A program made the translations under genes and the position numbers. The notes beneath the pieces are model-generated. The model was not told where the DNA came from, searched no databases, and was given only the letters and a program-made list of their open reading frames with translations. Positions 9,610-21,678 of a DNA stretch of 64,000 bases are shown here, one piece after another. Every line of letters begins with the position of its first letter. The stretch's first letter is position 1. This stretch comes from Methylopila sp. Yamaguchi (GTDB lineage Bacteria > Pseudomonadota > Alphaproteobacteria > Rhizobiales > Methylopilaceae): the NCBI RefSeq assembly GCF_002897035.1, contig NZ_BAUX01000018.1, forward strand, positions 1 through 64,000. Reading direction: 5' to 3'.

Positions 9610-11826
9610 ATGACCGAGACCAACTTCCACACCGAGCTCGACGGCGACGGCGTCCTCTCCGTCGTTTGGGACATGCCTGGCCGTTCCATGAACGTGCTGA
9701 CGGCGGAGGCGATCGCCGAGCTGTCGGCCGTGGTCGAGCGCGTCGTCGCCGACGAGGCGGTGAAGGGCGTGGTGATCTCCTCGGGCAAGAAGGCGTTCTC
9801 TGGCGGCGCGGATCTGACGATGCTGGAGGGCATCGGCCGGCTCTACGCCCGCGAGAAGGCGCAGAACGGCGAAGTCGCCGCGGCCGGCGTGGTGTTCGAG
9901 GAGAGCCGAAAGCTCAGCCAGCTCTACCGGCGGATCGAGACCTCCGGAAAGCCTTGGGCGATCGCGATCCACGGCGTGTGCCTCGGCGGCGCCTTCGAGC
10001 TGGCGCTCGCCTGCCATTGGCGGGTGGCCTCGAACGACGCCTCGACGCGTGTGGGCCTGCCCGAGGTGAAGGTCGGCCTGTTCCCCGGCGCCGGCGGCAC
10101 CCAGCGCGTCGCCCGCATGCTGCCGCCGCAGGACGCGCTGCAGATGCTGATGAAGGGCGAGCAGATCCGCCCCGACAAGGCCCGCGCCATGCGCCTCGTG
10201 GACGAGGTGGCGCCGAAGGACGAGATCGTCGACCGCGCCAAGGCCTGGCTCAAGGGAACGCCCAAGGCCGTGAAGCCTTGGGACGAGAAGGGCTTCAAGC
10301 TCCCCGGCGGCCCGGTGTGGTCGAAGCCCGGCTTCATGACCTTCCCGCCGGCGAACGCGATCTACCGCCGCGAGACGCAGGACAACTACCCCGCGATCCG
10401 CGCCATGCTGCAGGTGGTGTTCGACGGGCTGCAGCTGCCGATGGACCTCGCGCTCACCGTCGAGAGCCGCCACTTCGCCAAGGTGCTGCGCTCGCCCGAG
10501 GCCGCGGCGATGATCCGGACGCTGTTCGTCTCCATGCAGGAGCTGAACAAGGGCGCGCGCCGCCCGGCGGGCGTCCCCGAGGCCGCGATCCGGAAGGTCG
10601 GGATCGTCGGCGCGGGCTTCATGGGCGCCGGCGTCGGCTACGTCAGCGCGCAGGCGGGGCTCGAGGTGGTGCTGGTCGATCGGGACCAGGAGGCCGCCGA
10701 CAAGGGCAAGGAGTTCGCCCGCAAGCTGATCTCCGACCAGGTCGCCAAGGGCCGCGCCACGGGCGCTGACCGCGACGCCCTGCTCGGCCGCATCACCGCG
10801 ACGCCGGATTACGCCGCGCTGTCGGACTGCGACCTCGTGATCGAGGCGGTGTTCGAGGACCCGAAGGTCAAGGCCGAGGTGATCGCCAAGGTCGAGGCCG
10901 TACTGAAGGACGGCGCGACCTTCGCCTCCAACACCTCGACGCTGCCGATCTCCGGCCTCGCCAAGGCCTCAAAGCGGCCGGAGAATTTCGTCGGCATCCA
11001 CTTCTTCTCGCCGGTCGAGAAGATGCTGCTGGTGGAGGTGATCGAGGGCGAGCAGACCGGCGACAGGGCGCTCGCGACCGCGCTGGACTATGTTCGCGCC
11101 ATTAAGAAGACGCCGATTGTGGTGAAGGACAGCCGAGGCTTCTTCGCCAACCGCTGCGTCATCGCCTACATGCTCGAAGGGCACCTGTTGCTGACCGAGG
11201 GCGTGCCCGCCGCCATGGTGGAGAACGTCGCGAAACAGGCCGGCATGCCGGTCGGTCCGCTGTCGCTGAACGACGAGGTGGCGCTCGACCTCGGCCTGAA
11301 GATCGTCGACGCCACCAAGGCGCAGCTCGGACCGGAGGCCGTGAACCCGGCCCAGGAGAAGCTGCTCCGCACGCTGGTGGAAAAGGAAGGCCGGCTCGGC
11401 CGCAAGAACCGCAAGGGCTTCTACGACTATCCGGAGGGCGGCAAGAAGAGCCTGTGGCCGGGCCTCGCCGACCTGCAGGAGACCAGGCTCGACCCGGATG
11501 CGCTTGACGTGACCGAGATCCGCCATCGCCTGCTGGTGACGCAGGCGCTGGAAGCCGCGCGCACGGTGGAGGAAGGCGTGATCACCGACGTGCGCGAGGC
11601 GGACGTGGGCGCCATCCTCGGCTTCGGCTTCGCGCCCTACACCGGAGGCCCGCTCAGCTGGATCGACGGCATGGGGGCCAAGGCCTTCGTGGCCCTGGCG
11701 GAAGGCCTCGCGGCCAAGCACGGCCCGCGCTTCGCGCCCAACGCCCTGCTCAAGGATCTCGCCGCCACGGGCGACACCTTCTACGCCCGCTTCGCGCCGA
11801 CCAAAGCGCCCGCCGAGGCGGCGTAG
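9610..11826 (+). CDS. 3-hydroxyacyl-CoA dehydrogenase / enoyl-CoA hydratase (FadB/FadJ-type)
   Basis: This is a 738-aa bifunctional beta-oxidation enzyme: N-terminal crotonase domain (hydration) and C-terminal NAD-dependent 3-hydroxyacyl-CoA dehydrogenase. The hydratase part (about 1-190) shows the oxyanion-hole strand KKAFSGGADLTML and GVCLGGAFELALACHWR with the downstream Glu in GLPEVKVGLFPGAGG. The Rossmann domain begins at about 330 with VGIVGAGFMGAGVG; IHFFSPVEKM and the DSRGFFANR segment follow, then the duplicated C-terminal helical domain. The length suits the FadJ-like alpha subunit. It closes the fatty-acid block after the acyl-CoA dehydrogenase and thiolase; a bidirectional terminator separates it from secA. 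Substrate range is not readable from sequence. Confidence 0.95.
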   Translation: MTETNFHTELDGDGVLSVVWDMPGRSMNVLTAEAIAELSAVVERVVADEAVKGVVISSGKKAFSGGADLTMLEGIGRLYAREKAQNGEVAAAGVVFEESRKLSQLYRRIETSGKPWAIAIHGVCLGGAFELALACHWRVASNDASTRVGLPEVKVGLFPGAGGTQRVARMLPPQDALQMLMKGEQIRPDKARAMRLVDEVAPKDEIVDRAKAWLKGTPKAVKPWDEKGFKLPGGPVWSKPGFMTFPPANAIYRRETQDNYPAIRAMLQVVFDGLQLPMDLALTVESRHFAKVLRSPEAAAMIRTLFVSMQELNKGARRPAGVPEAAIRKVGIVGAGFMGAGVGYVSAQAGLEVVLVDRDQEAADKGKEFARKLISDQVAKGRATGADRDALLGRITATPDYAALSDCDLVIEAVFEDPKVKAEVIAKVEAVLKDGATFASNTSTLPISGLAKASKRPENFVGIHFFSPVEKMLLVEVIEGEQTGDRALATALDYVRAIKKTPIVVKDSRGFFANRCVIAYMLEGHLLLTEGVPAAMVENVAKQAGMPVGPLSLNDEVALDLGLKIVDATKAQLGPEAVNPAQEKLLRTLVEKEGRLGRKNRKGFYDYPEGGKKSLWPGLADLQETRLDPDALDVTEIRHRLLVTQALEAARTVEEGVITDVREADVGAILGFGFAPYTGGPLSWIDGMGAKAFVALAEGLAAKHGPRFAPNALLKDLAATGDTFYARFAPTKAPAEAA

Positions 11827-11835
11827 GGCGAGAGA

Positions 11836-11982
11836 TCGTCCCCCCCTTTGCGGGCGGGGTAGGGGCGGGGTTGCCCAAATTCAGCTTGCGGGTCGAGGCG
11901 GACTCTGACGGGGTTCGCGGCCCATCCAGAAGCATCCCCCCGGACCCCTCCGCGCGAGGGGGAGGGGAATAGGGCGCCGCCG
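11836..11982. repeat. GC-rich repeat-like spacer downstream of fadB
   Basis: The spacer between fadB and the terminator holds runs of C and G (gtccccccc...gcgggcggggtaggggcgggg) and a small hairpin CCCCTC / GAGGGG at 11945-11961. The style matches the 'ccctccc...ggggaggg' intergenic element at 21449-21612. No gene is visible. The assignment to a repeat family is by resemblance only. Confidence 0.35.
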
Positions 11983-11992
11983 CCCGTCCCAC

Positions 11993-12024
11993 AAAAAAGG
12001 CCGGACAGCGTGTCCGGCCTTTTT
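11993..12024. terminator. Bidirectional rho-independent terminator between fadB and secA
   Basis: A perfect 9-bp stem (GGCCGGACA at 11999-12007, TGTCCGGCC at 12011-12019) with a 3-base loop is flanked by six A on the left and five T on the right, so it can terminate transcription from both sides. It sits between the convergent fadB and secA genes, 22 bases beyond the secA stop. Confidence 0.9.
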
Positions 12025-12045
12025 CGTTCAGCGTTCAGGCCCCCT

Positions 12046-14763
<2,718 letters not shown>

Positions 14764-14899
14764 GGGCGAACCTTTCAAGACTGGCGCGGACCGTGTCGGA
14801 GCGCTCGGTCGGAGGGGCGACGCCGCGGCTCGCGGCCTTCGGACCCCCGGCAATCCCCTCGAATTGGAGCCGCCTCGCGCACGGCTTGCGGCAGAGGTC

Positions 14900-14928
14900 G
14901 AGATAAGAGGGACCCCGAGGGTTGTCAA
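14900..14928 (-). promoter_or_regulatory. Putative sigma70 promoter for secA
   Basis: On the minus strand a perfect -35 box TTGACA (14928-14923) is followed after 17 bases by TATCTC (14905-14900). The -35 is consensus, the spacing is ideal and the -10 is weak. It lies about 137 bases upstream of the secA start in the 231-base divergent gap to the parvulin gene. No matching plus-strand promoter was obvious. Confidence 0.5.
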
Positions 14929-14994
14929 TGTGAGCCCTTTCGGACACTCTCCCGCGCGATCGGGGCGCCCAGACGCTCAAAACGGAAGGTTCTC

Positions 14995-15927
14995 ATGACA
15001 TTTTCGCTTCTTCGGGCCCGGCGTTCGGCCGCGCTCGGCGCCGCGTTGACCGTCGCCCTTGCGGCCGCCGTGCCGGCCCTTGCGCAGACCCCGCCGCCCG
15101 CAGCCGCCCCCGCGCCGGCGGCAGCCGCCGAGGCCAAGCCGCTCGATCCCAAGACCGTGCTCGCGACCGTCGACGGCGAGGAGATCACCGCCGCCGACGT
15201 CGAGATCGCGGCCGAGGACCTGCAGCAGTCGCTCGCGTCCATGACCGAGCCGCAGCGCCGCGACTACACGCTCAACTATCTGATCGATCTCAAGATCGCG
15301 GCGAACGCGGCCGAGAAGGACAAGCTCTCCGAGACGCCCGAGTTCAAGCAGCGCATCGCCTATCTGCACGACCGCGCGCTGATGGAGGAATTGCTCCAGA
15401 GGACCTCGAAGGCCGCCGTCACCGACGAGGCGATGCGAAAGCTCTACGACGAGACCGCGAAGAACCTGAAGCCCGAGCAGGAGGTCCGCGCGAGCCACAT
15501 CCTCGTCAAGACCGAGGACGAGGCCAAGAAGGTCGAGGACCGCCTCGCCAAGGGCGAGGATTTCGCGGCTGTCGCGAAGGAGGTCTCGACCGATCCCGGC
15601 TCCGCCAAGCAGGGCGGCGACCTCGGCTTCTTCGGCAAGGGCCAGATGGTCCCGGCGTTCGACGAGGTCGTGTTCAAGCTGGAGCCGAACAAGGTCTCCC
15701 AGCCGGTGAAGACCCAGTTCGGCTTCCACGTCATCAAGGTGACGGAGAAGCGCGAACGGCCGATCCCGCCGTTCGAGCAGGTCAAGCCGCAGATCGAGCA
15801 GTACGTCGTGCGCACCGCCCAGCAGGACCTCGTGCTGAAGCTGCGCGGCGAGGCCAAGGTCGAGCGCACCAAGGCCGGCGAGCCGTCCGAGCCGACGCCG
15901 CCCGCGGACGCGCCGGCGCCGAAGTAA
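14995..15927 (+). CDS. Periplasmic peptidyl-prolyl cis-trans isomerase (parvulin/PrsA-like)
   Basis: This is an exported folding catalyst of 310 aa. The signal peptide ends ALAQ, followed by an Ala/Pro-rich linker, an N-terminal helical chaperone part (VDGEEITAADVEIA at about 57-70, SurA_N-like), then the rotamase domain at about 160-260: ASHILVKTEDEAKKV, DFAAVAKEVSTDPGSA, GGDLGFFGKGQMVPAF and FGFHVIKV. The C-terminus is Pro-rich and disordered. ATG 14995 has a good GGAAGG site 7 bases upstream. It is divergent from secA and followed by argJ; the export link with SecA makes functional sense because its clients arrive through Sec. Confidence 0.93.
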   Translation: MTFSLLRARRSAALGAALTVALAAAVPALAQTPPPAAAPAPAAAAEAKPLDPKTVLATVDGEEITAADVEIAAEDLQQSLASMTEPQRRDYTLNYLIDLKIAANAAEKDKLSETPEFKQRIAYLHDRALMEELLQRTSKAAVTDEAMRKLYDETAKNLKPEQEVRASHILVKTEDEAKKVEDRLAKGEDFAAVAKEVSTDPGSAKQGGDLGFFGKGQMVPAFDEVVFKLEPNKVSQPVKTQFGFHVIKVTEKRERPIPPFEQVKPQIEQYVVRTAQQDLVLKLRGEAKVERTKAGEPSEPTPPADAPAPK

Positions 15928-15945
15928 GGCCCGCGTTCGCCGATC

Positions 15946-16064
15946 CATGTCCCGGCCTTGAGCCGGGACCCAGACGCGCCATCGCGTGATGCTGGAAAAG
16001 CCGGCTGCCGCGTCGCCGCCTTTAGGCTCGGCGGGTCTGGATTCCGGCTCGAGGCTGGGACATG
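15946..16064. repeat. Intergenic imperfect inverted repeat (REP-like)
   Basis: The 27-base arm at 15946-15972 (beginning CATGTCCCGG, ending GGGACCCA) and the arm at 16038-16064 (beginning TGGATTCCGG, ending GGGACATG) are reverse complements with a few mismatches, separated by 65 bases. They fill the gap between the parvulin gene and argJ. The phrase 'gtctggattccggctcgaggctgggacatg' resembles the elements at 9480 and 23305. Confidence 0.65.
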
Positions 16065-16114
16065 AGGCCGAAGCTTGGTTTCGAAACTTAGCGCCTCTTG
16101 CTGTTGGGCTTCCC

Positions 16115-17347
16115 ATGTCGACCGCCGTCTCCCCCCTCGCCCCCGCCTCCTATCCGACCCTTCCGGCGATCGCCGGCGTGACGCTGTCGACCGCCGCCGC
16201 GGGCATCCGCTACAAGGGCCGCACCGACGTGCTGCTCGCGACCTTCGCGGAAGGGACCAGCGTCGCGGGCGTGTTCACCCGCTCGCGCTGCCCCTCGGCG
16301 GCCGTCGACTGGTGCCGCGAGCGGGTGGCCGGCGGGCGCATCCGCGCGCTTGTGGTCAACTCCGGGAACGCCAACGCCTTCACGGGCAAGAAGGGACGGG
16401 CGGCGACCGGTCTGACGGCGGAGATCACGGCGCAGGCCGTTGGTTGCCCCGAGGCCGAAATCTTCCTGGCCTCGACCGGCGTGATCGGCGAGCCGCTCGA
16501 CGCGACCCGCTTCGCGGGCGTGATGGACGCGCTGGTCGCCTCCGGCGTCGGCGAGGGCTGGGACGCGGCGGCCCGCGCCATCATGACCACCGACACCTTC
16601 CCGAAGCTCGCGACCCGCACCGCCGAGATCGGCGGCGTCACGGTGACGATCAACGGCATCGCCAAGGGCGCCGGCATGATCGCGCCCGACATGGCGACGA
16701 TGCTGTCCTTCGTTGCGACCGACGCCGCGATCGCCCCGGCCGCGCTGCAGGCGATCCTGTCGGCGGCGGTCGACCGCTCGTTCAATTGCGTGACGATCGA
16801 TGGCGACACCTCCACCTCCGACACGCTGCTCGCCTTCGCGACCGGCGCGGCCGGTAACCCGCTCGTCACTGAGGCCGGCGGGCCGGCGCTCGCCGACTTC
16901 GCCGCGGCTTTCGAGGAGCTGCTGGTCGATCTCGCGCAGCTCGTCGCCCGCGACGGCGAAGGCGCGCGCAAGTTCATCACGGTCGAGGTGGAGGGCGCCG
17001 AAAGCGACCTCTCGGCCCGGCGCATCGCGCTGTCGATCGCCAATTCGCCGCTCGTCAAGACCGCGGTCGCCGGCGAGGACGCCAATTGGGGCCGCGTGGT
17101 GATGGCGGTCGGAAAGGCCGGCGAACCCGCGGACCGCGACCGGCTGACGATCCGCTTCGGCCCTATTCGCGTGGCCTTCGAAGGCGAGCGCGATCCGGAC
17201 TACGACGAGGCCGAGACCTCGGCCTACATGAAGAACCAGGAGATCACGATCGGCGTCGAGCTGGGCCTCGGCTCGGGGACCTCCCGCGTCTGGACCTGCG
17301 ACCTGACCGAAGGCTACATCGCGATCAACGCGGACTATCGGTCGTAA
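16115..17347 (+). CDS. argJ: Bifunctional ornithine acetyltransferase / N-acetylglutamate synthase
   Basis: ArgJ moves the acetyl group from N-acetylornithine to glutamate, recycling acetyl in arginine synthesis, and can also use acetyl-CoA for the first step. The 410-aa precursor self-cleaves between Ala194 and Thr195 in [13 protein letters not shown]; Thr195 becomes the beta-chain nucleophile. Other family landmarks are [11 protein letters not shown], the [11 protein letters not shown] oxyanion region, [24 protein letters not shown] and the C-terminal [10 protein letters not shown]...[20 protein letters not shown] 16115 is preferred because the family starts close to this point; the frame upstream is a repeat. 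The mutT gene follows 40 bases downstream on the same strand. Confidence 0.96.
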   Translation: MSTAVSPLAPASYPTLPAIAGVTLSTAAAGIRYKGRTDVLLATFAEGTSVAGVFTRSRCPSAAVDWCRERVAGGRIRALVVNSGNANAFTGKKGRAATGLTAEITAQAVGCPEAEIFLASTGVIGEPLDATRFAGVMDALVASGVGEGWDAAARAIMTTDTFPKLATRTAEIGGVTVTINGIAKGAGMIAPDMATMLSFVATDAAIAPAALQAILSAAVDRSFNCVTIDGDTSTSDTLLAFATGAAGNPLVTEAGGPALADFAAAFEELLVDLAQLVARDGEGARKFITVEVEGAESDLSARRIALSIANSPLVKTAVAGEDANWGRVVMAVGKAGEPADRDRLTIRFGPIRVAFEGERDPDYDEAETSAYMKNQEITIGVELGLGSGTSRVWTCDLTEGYIAINADYRS

Positions 17348-17387
17348 TCTCGGCGTCGCTACAACTCCCCTTTAACGTGTGGTCGCC

Positions 17388-17807
17388 ATGATGTCCGCGG
17401 ACGCGAAGCCCAAGCTCGTCCTAGTCGTCGCCTGCGCGTTGGTCGACGCCGACGGCCGCGTGCTTCTCGCGCAGCGGCCGGAAGGCAAGACCCTCGCAGG
17501 GCTCTGGGAGTTTCCCGGCGGCAAGGTTGAGGCGGGCGAGCGGCCGGAAGAAACCTTGATCCGGGAACTTGCCGAAGAGCTCGGCGTCGCGGTCGAGGAG
17601 CCATGCCTCGCGCCGCTCACCTTCGCGAGCCACGCCTACGAGACCTTCCACCTGCTGATGCCGCTCTACGTGTGTCGGCGGTGGACGGGGATCGTGACGG
17701 GCCGGGAAGGACAGGCGACGCGCTGGGTTCGCCCGCAGGCGCTCCGCGACTATCCGATGCCGCCGGCCGACGAGCCGCTGATCGCGCACCTCGTCGCCCT
17801 GCTCTGA
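17388..17807 (+). CDS. mutT: MutT-type Nudix hydrolase (8-oxo-dGTP diphosphatase)
   Basis: A 139-aa Nudix protein expected to hydrolyse 8-oxo-dGTP so that it is not used by DNA polymerases. The Nudix box is complete: GGKVEAGERPEETLIRELAEELG with the RELAEELG helix that binds Mg2+. The MutT landmarks LLAQRPEGKTLAGLWEFPGG and the C-terminal ADEPLIAHL are present, and the length fits. ATG codons at 17388 and 17391 and a GTG at 17379 are all possible starts; I choose the first ATG. Position after argJ is conserved in many alphaproteobacteria, so cotranscription is likely. It may matter here because PolA in this window seems to lack proofreading. Confidence 0.9.
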   Translation: MMSADAKPKLVLVVACALVDADGRVLLAQRPEGKTLAGLWEFPGGKVEAGERPEETLIRELAEELGVAVEEPCLAPLTFASHAYETFHLLMPLYVCRRWTGIVTGREGQATRWVRPQALRDYPMPPADEPLIAHLVALL

Positions 17808-17858
17808 AGCCTGTTCCGCCGATCGACACGCGCAGGACGCGCGGACGGGGGAACTGGC

Positions 17859-18053
17859 ATGGCGAGGCGGGTTCTGGATGCGCTCCGGCGGTTCGCGCGC
17901 GATGATCGCGGCGCGACCGCGATCGAGTACGCGATGATCGCCATGGGGATCGCCGTCGCGATCTCGGGGGCCGTCTACGCCCTCGGGGAGACGGTCCTGT
18001 CCGGCTATTTCAACCACATCGCCGACGAGTACAAAAAGGCCGCCGGCGGCTGA
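17859..18053 (+). CDS. Flp-family type IVb pilin
   Basis: A 64-aa prepilin with the type IVb hallmark: a short basic leader (RRVLDALRRFARDDRG) cut after Gly18, then ATAIEYAMIAMGIAVAIS with Glu at position 5 of the mature peptide and a hydrophobic helix. These subunits build Flp/Tad adhesion pili. No tad secretion gene is in the window, so it is an isolated pilin here; it would need a Tad apparatus elsewhere. It lies 51 bases after mutT and converges with the NifU-like gene. Confidence 0.9.
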   Translation: MARRVLDALRRFARDDRGATAIEYAMIAMGIAVAISGAVYALGETVLSGYFNHIADEYKKAAGG

Positions 18054-18060
18054 GACCGCG

Positions 18061-18627
18061 TCAGGTCGCGACGGGCCGGACTTCCTCGACTTCCGGTACG
18101 AAGTGGCGGAGCAGGTTCTCGATGCCCTGCTTCAGCGTGGCCGTCGACGAGGGGCAGCCGGAGCAGGAGCCTTTCATGTCGAGGTAGACGACGCCCTCGC
18201 GGAATCCGCGGAAGGTGATGTCGCCGCCGTCCTGCGCCACCGCGGGACGCACCCGGGTCTCAAGCAGATCCTTGATGGTGTCGACGGTCTCGGCGTCGGC
18301 CTCGTCGAAGAACTCGTCGCCCCCGCCCGCCGCGTGGTCGCCGCCTTCCGCCACCAGCGGGGCGCCGGCGAGGTAGTGCTCCATGATCGCTCCGAGGATC
18401 GCGGGCTTCAGGTGCTGCCACTCCCCCGCGGCCTTGGTCACGGTGATGAAGTCCGAGCCGTAGAAGACGCCGGACACGCCGTCGATCGCGAACAGGGTCT
18501 GGGCGAGCGGCGAGCGCGCGGCCTCGTCGGCGTTGCGCATCTCAAGCGTGCCGCCGGGCAGCACGTCGCGGCCGGGGAGGAACTTGAGCGTCGCGGGGTT
18601 TGGGGTCGCTTCGGTCTGGATGAACAT
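18061..18627 (-). CDS. NifU-like Fe-S scaffold/carrier protein
   Basis: A 188-aa protein of the NifU C-terminal/NFU type that carries and delivers Fe-S clusters. The N-terminal Nfu_N domain starts FIQTEATPNPATLKFLPG and the C-terminal NifU domain holds the cluster-binding CxxC in GSCSGCPSS followed by TLKQGIENLLRHFVPEV. A segment rich in Gly/Asp/Glu joins the two. The start is ATG 18627, with GGAGG upstream; the longer reading to 18651 adds eight residues and breaks the conserved N-terminus. It lies downstream of the universal stress protein and trpS genes on the same strand, a neighbourhood seen in other Hyphomicrobiales. Confidence 0.93.
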   Translation of the reverse strand: MFIQTEATPNPATLKFLPGRDVLPGGTLEMRNADEAARSPLAQTLFAIDGVSGVFYGSDFITVTKAAGEWQHLKPAILGAIMEHYLAGAPLVAEGGDHAAGGGDEFFDEADAETVDTIKDLLETRVRPAVAQDGGDITFRGFREGVVYLDMKGSCSGCPSSTATLKQGIENLLRHFVPEVEEVRPVAT

Positions 18628-18737
18628 TCTGAGGTCAGCCTCCGGGTTCAAGGCGCGGAGCCTTCGCGCCGGTCGCGGCGCCTGTCGCCAGAGAGATGGT
18701 GGTTTTCGACCGCCCGGTCAAATGCCGGCGGCGGGTC

Positions 18738-19232
18738 TCAGGCCAGCGAGTCGATCTGGTCGTCCGTCAGATGGCCGGGGACGATCGCGACCGGGATCGG
18801 AAATGTCCCGGCGGCGCGGCCCACGATCTGCGTGACGAGCGGCCCCGGCCCCTCCGCGCTGACGCCGGCCGCGAGCACGAGCAGGGCGACGTCCTCGTCC
18901 TCCTCGATCGCCGCGACCAGCTCGTCGGACTTCGCGCCCTCACGCACCAGCAGCTCGGCCTCGACCCCGGCGGCGTCGCGCGCCGTCGCGGCCACCCGGG
19001 CCAGATGCGCCCTGGCCGCCGCCGCGGCCTCCTCGCGCATGACGTCGCCGACGCCGAACCAGTGCTGGAACTCCCCCGGGGTGATGACCGTGAGCAGAGC
19101 GAGGTCCGCCCCGACGCGCGCGGCCCGCCGCGCGGCGAAGCGCACGGCGCGGTCGCACTCCTCGCTGTCGTCCACGACGACGAGGAACTTCGGCCGGTGC
19201 CCGGCCTCATAGGAGCGGCGTTGCGCGATCAT
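18738..19232 (-). CDS. Universal stress protein (UspA family)
   Basis: A 164-aa single Usp domain with the alpha/beta fold: FLVVVDDSEECDRAVRFAARRA at the N-terminus, LALLTVITPGEFQHW, a long helical segment, LVLAAGVSAEGPGPLVTQIVG and PIPVAIVPG at the end. The ATP-binding loop GxxGx9G(S/T) is degenerate (the central part reads GVSAEGPGPLVTQIVGRAAGTF), so nucleotide binding is uncertain. It lies between nifU-like and trpS, all leftward. Members respond to starvation, oxidative or envelope stress; the specific role is not known. Confidence 0.88.
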   Translation of the reverse strand: MIAQRRSYEAGHRPKFLVVVDDSEECDRAVRFAARRAARVGADLALLTVITPGEFQHWFGVGDVMREEAAAAARAHLARVAATARDAAGVEAELLVREGAKSDELVAAIEEDEDVALLVLAAGVSAEGPGPLVTQIVGRAAGTFPIPVAIVPGHLTDDQIDSLA

Positions 19233-19272
19233 GACGCGAGGATGCGCGCGGCGCGTCGGCCGCGCAACGCCG

Positions 19273-20310
19273 TCACCGGCGGACGAAGCCGACGATGTCC
19301 TTCACGGACGTCATGGTCTCCGCCGCGATCGCTTCGGCGCGCGCGGCCCCGTCTCCCAGCACGCGGTCGATGTGGCCGGGATCGGCGACGAGGCGCGTCA
19401 TCTCGGCGTTGATTGGGCCGAGCTTCGCGACCGTCAGATCCACCAGCGCCTGCTTGAACTGGGAGAACTGGCCGCCGCCGAATTCGTCGATCACCCCCTG
19501 GGCGTCGGTGTCCGACAGCGCGGCGTAGATGCCGATGAGGTTGTCGGCTTCCGGACGCTCCTTGAGGTCCTCCACGCGCTCCGGGAGGGGCAGAGGGTCG
19601 GTCTTGGCGCGGCGGATCTTGTTGGCGATCTGGTCGGCGCTGTCGGTCAGGTTGATGCGGCTCGCGTCCGAGGGGTCGGACTTCGACATCTTCTTGGCCC
19701 CGTCGCGCAGGCTCATCACGCGGGTCGCAGGACCCGCGATCAGCGGCTGGGGCTGCGGGAAGAACTTCTCGGGAAGGCCGTTCGCCGCGATCGAGGCCGC
19801 GAAGTCGTTGTTGAACTTCTGCGCGATGTCGCGGGCGAGCTCGAGGTGCTGCTTCTGGTCCTCGCCCACGGGCACGTGGGTGGCGCGGTAGACCAGAATG
19901 TCGGCCGCCATCAGGTTGGGGTAGGCGTAGAGACCGACCGAGGCGTTCTCGCGGTCCTTGCCGGCCTTCTCCTTGAACTGGGTCATGCGGTTCAGCCAGC
20001 CGAGCCGGGCGACGCAGTTCAGCACCCAGGCGAGCTCCGCGTGCTGGGGAACCTGGCTCTGGTTGAAGACGATGTGCTTCGAGCCGTCGACGCCCGCGGC
20101 GAGGAACGCGGCGGCGACCTCGCGGATCGACTTCTTCAGTTCGACCGGGTCTTGCCAGACGGTGATCGCGTGCATGTCGACCACGCAGTAGATGCAGTCG
20201 TGGCCGTCCTGCAGCTCCACGAAGCGCTTGATCGCGCCGAGGTAGTTGCCGAGGTGGAGGTTGCCGGTCGGCTGAACGCCGGAGAAGACCCGCTGGGACG
20301 CGTTCGTCAT
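19273..20310 (-). CDS. trpS: Tryptophanyl-tRNA synthetase
   Basis: A class I aminoacyl-tRNA synthetase charging tRNA-Trp. The HIGH-type signature is [10 protein letters not shown] (about residues 16-25) and the KMSKS loop is [11 protein letters not shown]; both are intact. Length 345 aa is normal for bacterial TrpS. The start is ATG 20310 ([16 protein letters not shown]), the conserved N-terminus; the frame upstream to 20418 lies in the divergent intergenic region and overlaps the next gene's start. It is divergent from the PfkB kinase gene with about 106 bases between. Confidence 0.97.
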   Translation of the reverse strand: MTNASQRVFSGVQPTGNLHLGNYLGAIKRFVELQDGHDCIYCVVDMHAITVWQDPVELKKSIREVAAAFLAAGVDGSKHIVFNQSQVPQHAELAWVLNCVARLGWLNRMTQFKEKAGKDRENASVGLYAYPNLMAADILVYRATHVPVGEDQKQHLELARDIAQKFNNDFAASIAANGLPEKFFPQPQPLIAGPATRVMSLRDGAKKMSKSDPSDASRINLTDSADQIANKIRRAKTDPLPLPERVEDLKERPEADNLIGIYAALSDTDAQGVIDEFGGGQFSQFKQALVDLTVAKLGPINAEMTRLVADPGHIDRVLGDGAARAEAIAAETMTSVKDIVGFVRR

Positions 20311-20416
20311 CTTGGATTTGCCCTCTGAACGAGGGCGCGTTATGGCCTCCGCCCGGCGGCCATGCAAGGCCCCGCCCGCCGCCTGCTGACCCCGCCTTTC
20401 GGAGCGTTTATCCGCC

Positions 20417-21418
20417 ATGTCGCACGCGAACTACGACGTCCTCGGCATCGGCAACGCCATCGTTGACGTGATCGCCGTCGCCGAAGAGGATTTTCTGATC
20501 GCCGAGGGGCTGGCCAAAGGCTCCATGACGCTGATCGACGAGGAGCGCGCCGAGGCGCTCTATGGCCGGATGGGGCCGGCGGTCGAGGCCTCGGGCGGTT
20601 CGGCCGCCAACACGCTCGCGGGCCTCGGCTCGCTCGGCGGACGCGCGGCCTTCCTCGGCAAGGTGAAGGCGGACACGCTGGGCGGCGTCTTCGCCCACGA
20701 CATCACGGCGATCGGCGTCCATTTCCCGACTGCGCCCGCGGCCGAGGGCTCTGCGACCGCCCGCTGCTTCGTGCTGGTGACGCCGGACGGCGAGCGCACC
20801 ATGAGCACCTATCTCGGCGCGGCGCAGGCGCTCGGCCCCGACGACGTCGACGCCGCGACGGTCGAAGCCGCGCACGTCACCTATCTCGAGGGCTACCTGT
20901 GGGACCCGCCGGCGGCGAAGGAGGCCTTCCGCAAGGCGGCCGACATCGCCCATGGCGCCGGGCGGCAGGTCGCCCTGTCGCTGTCCGACTCGTTCTGCGT
21001 CGAGCGTTACAGGGCGGAGTTCCTGGAGCTGATCCGGACCGGCGTGGTGGACATCCTGTTCGCCAACGACAGCGAGCTGAAGGCGCTCTACGAGACCGGC
21101 GACATCGAGGCCGCGCTGCAGGCCGTGGCGGCCGACGCCAAGCTGGCGGCGGTGACGCTGGGCGCGGACGGCTGCGTGGTTCTCCAGGGCGGCGAGCGGG
21201 TCTCAGTCCCGGCCGCCCCGGTTGACGGCGCGATCGTGGACAAGACCGGCGCGGGCGATCTGTTCGCGGCCGGCTTCCTGTTCGGCCACGTCCGCGGCCT
21301 TGGTCTCCGGCGCTCGGGCGAGCTCGGTTCGCTCGCCGCGGCGGAGGTGATCGCGCACGTCGGCGCGAGGCCGCTCGTAAGCCTCAAGACGCTCGCGGAG
21401 AGCCGCGGCCTGATCTGA
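20417..21418 (+). CDS. PfkB-family sugar/nucleoside kinase (adenosine kinase-like)
   Basis: A 333-aa ribokinase-family kinase. The N-terminus [15 protein letters not shown] and [19 protein letters not shown] (PfkB signature 1) and the catalytic GAGD motif in [16 protein letters not shown] (signature 2, catalytic Asp) are clear. Close alphaproteobacterial relatives are usually labelled adenosine kinase, which would phosphorylate adenosine to AMP for purine salvage; sugar kinase activity is not excluded. A GGAG lies upstream of ATG 20417. It is transcribed away from trpS. Confidence 0.85.
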   Translation: MSHANYDVLGIGNAIVDVIAVAEEDFLIAEGLAKGSMTLIDEERAEALYGRMGPAVEASGGSAANTLAGLGSLGGRAAFLGKVKADTLGGVFAHDITAIGVHFPTAPAAEGSATARCFVLVTPDGERTMSTYLGAAQALGPDDVDAATVEAAHVTYLEGYLWDPPAAKEAFRKAADIAHGAGRQVALSLSDSFCVERYRAEFLELIRTGVVDILFANDSELKALYETGDIEAALQAVAADAKLAAVTLGADGCVVLQGGERVSVPAAPVDGAIVDKTGAGDLFAAGFLFGHVRGLGLRRSGELGSLAAAEVIAHVGARPLVSLKTLAESRGLI

Positions 21419-21448
21419 ACGACCTGCGCGCGCCGCAGAGAACGCGGG

Positions 21449-21612
21449 CGATCCCTCCCCCGACAGAGGGGAGGGTGGACGGGCGAAGCCCGGCCGGGTG
21501 GGGTGGGTTCAGACCGGCGCTCGCCGCCGCCGTCCCGCTCTGGGTCCGAGGCGCCACCCGTCCTCGGCTGCGCCGAGGCCACCTCCCCACGCCTTCGGCG
21601 CGAGGAGGGATA
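21449..21612. repeat. Intergenic palindromic element ('ccctccc...ggggaggg' type)
   Basis: This stretch between the kinase and dipeptidase genes contains TCCCTCCCC and its complement GGGGAGGG around 21452-21475, a 'gggcgaagcccggcc' hairpin, and then a mirrored 'ccacctccccacgcc...gaggaggga' half near 21585-21610. This layout is typical of dispersed intergenic repeats in alphaproteobacteria. No start-bearing gene of convincing composition is present. Confidence 0.5.
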
Positions 21613-21678
21613 CCCGCGCCCCGATCTTGAAGCGGCTCATCCGTTGCGCCGCGCGCCTGCGCCTGATCTCCTCGCCCC

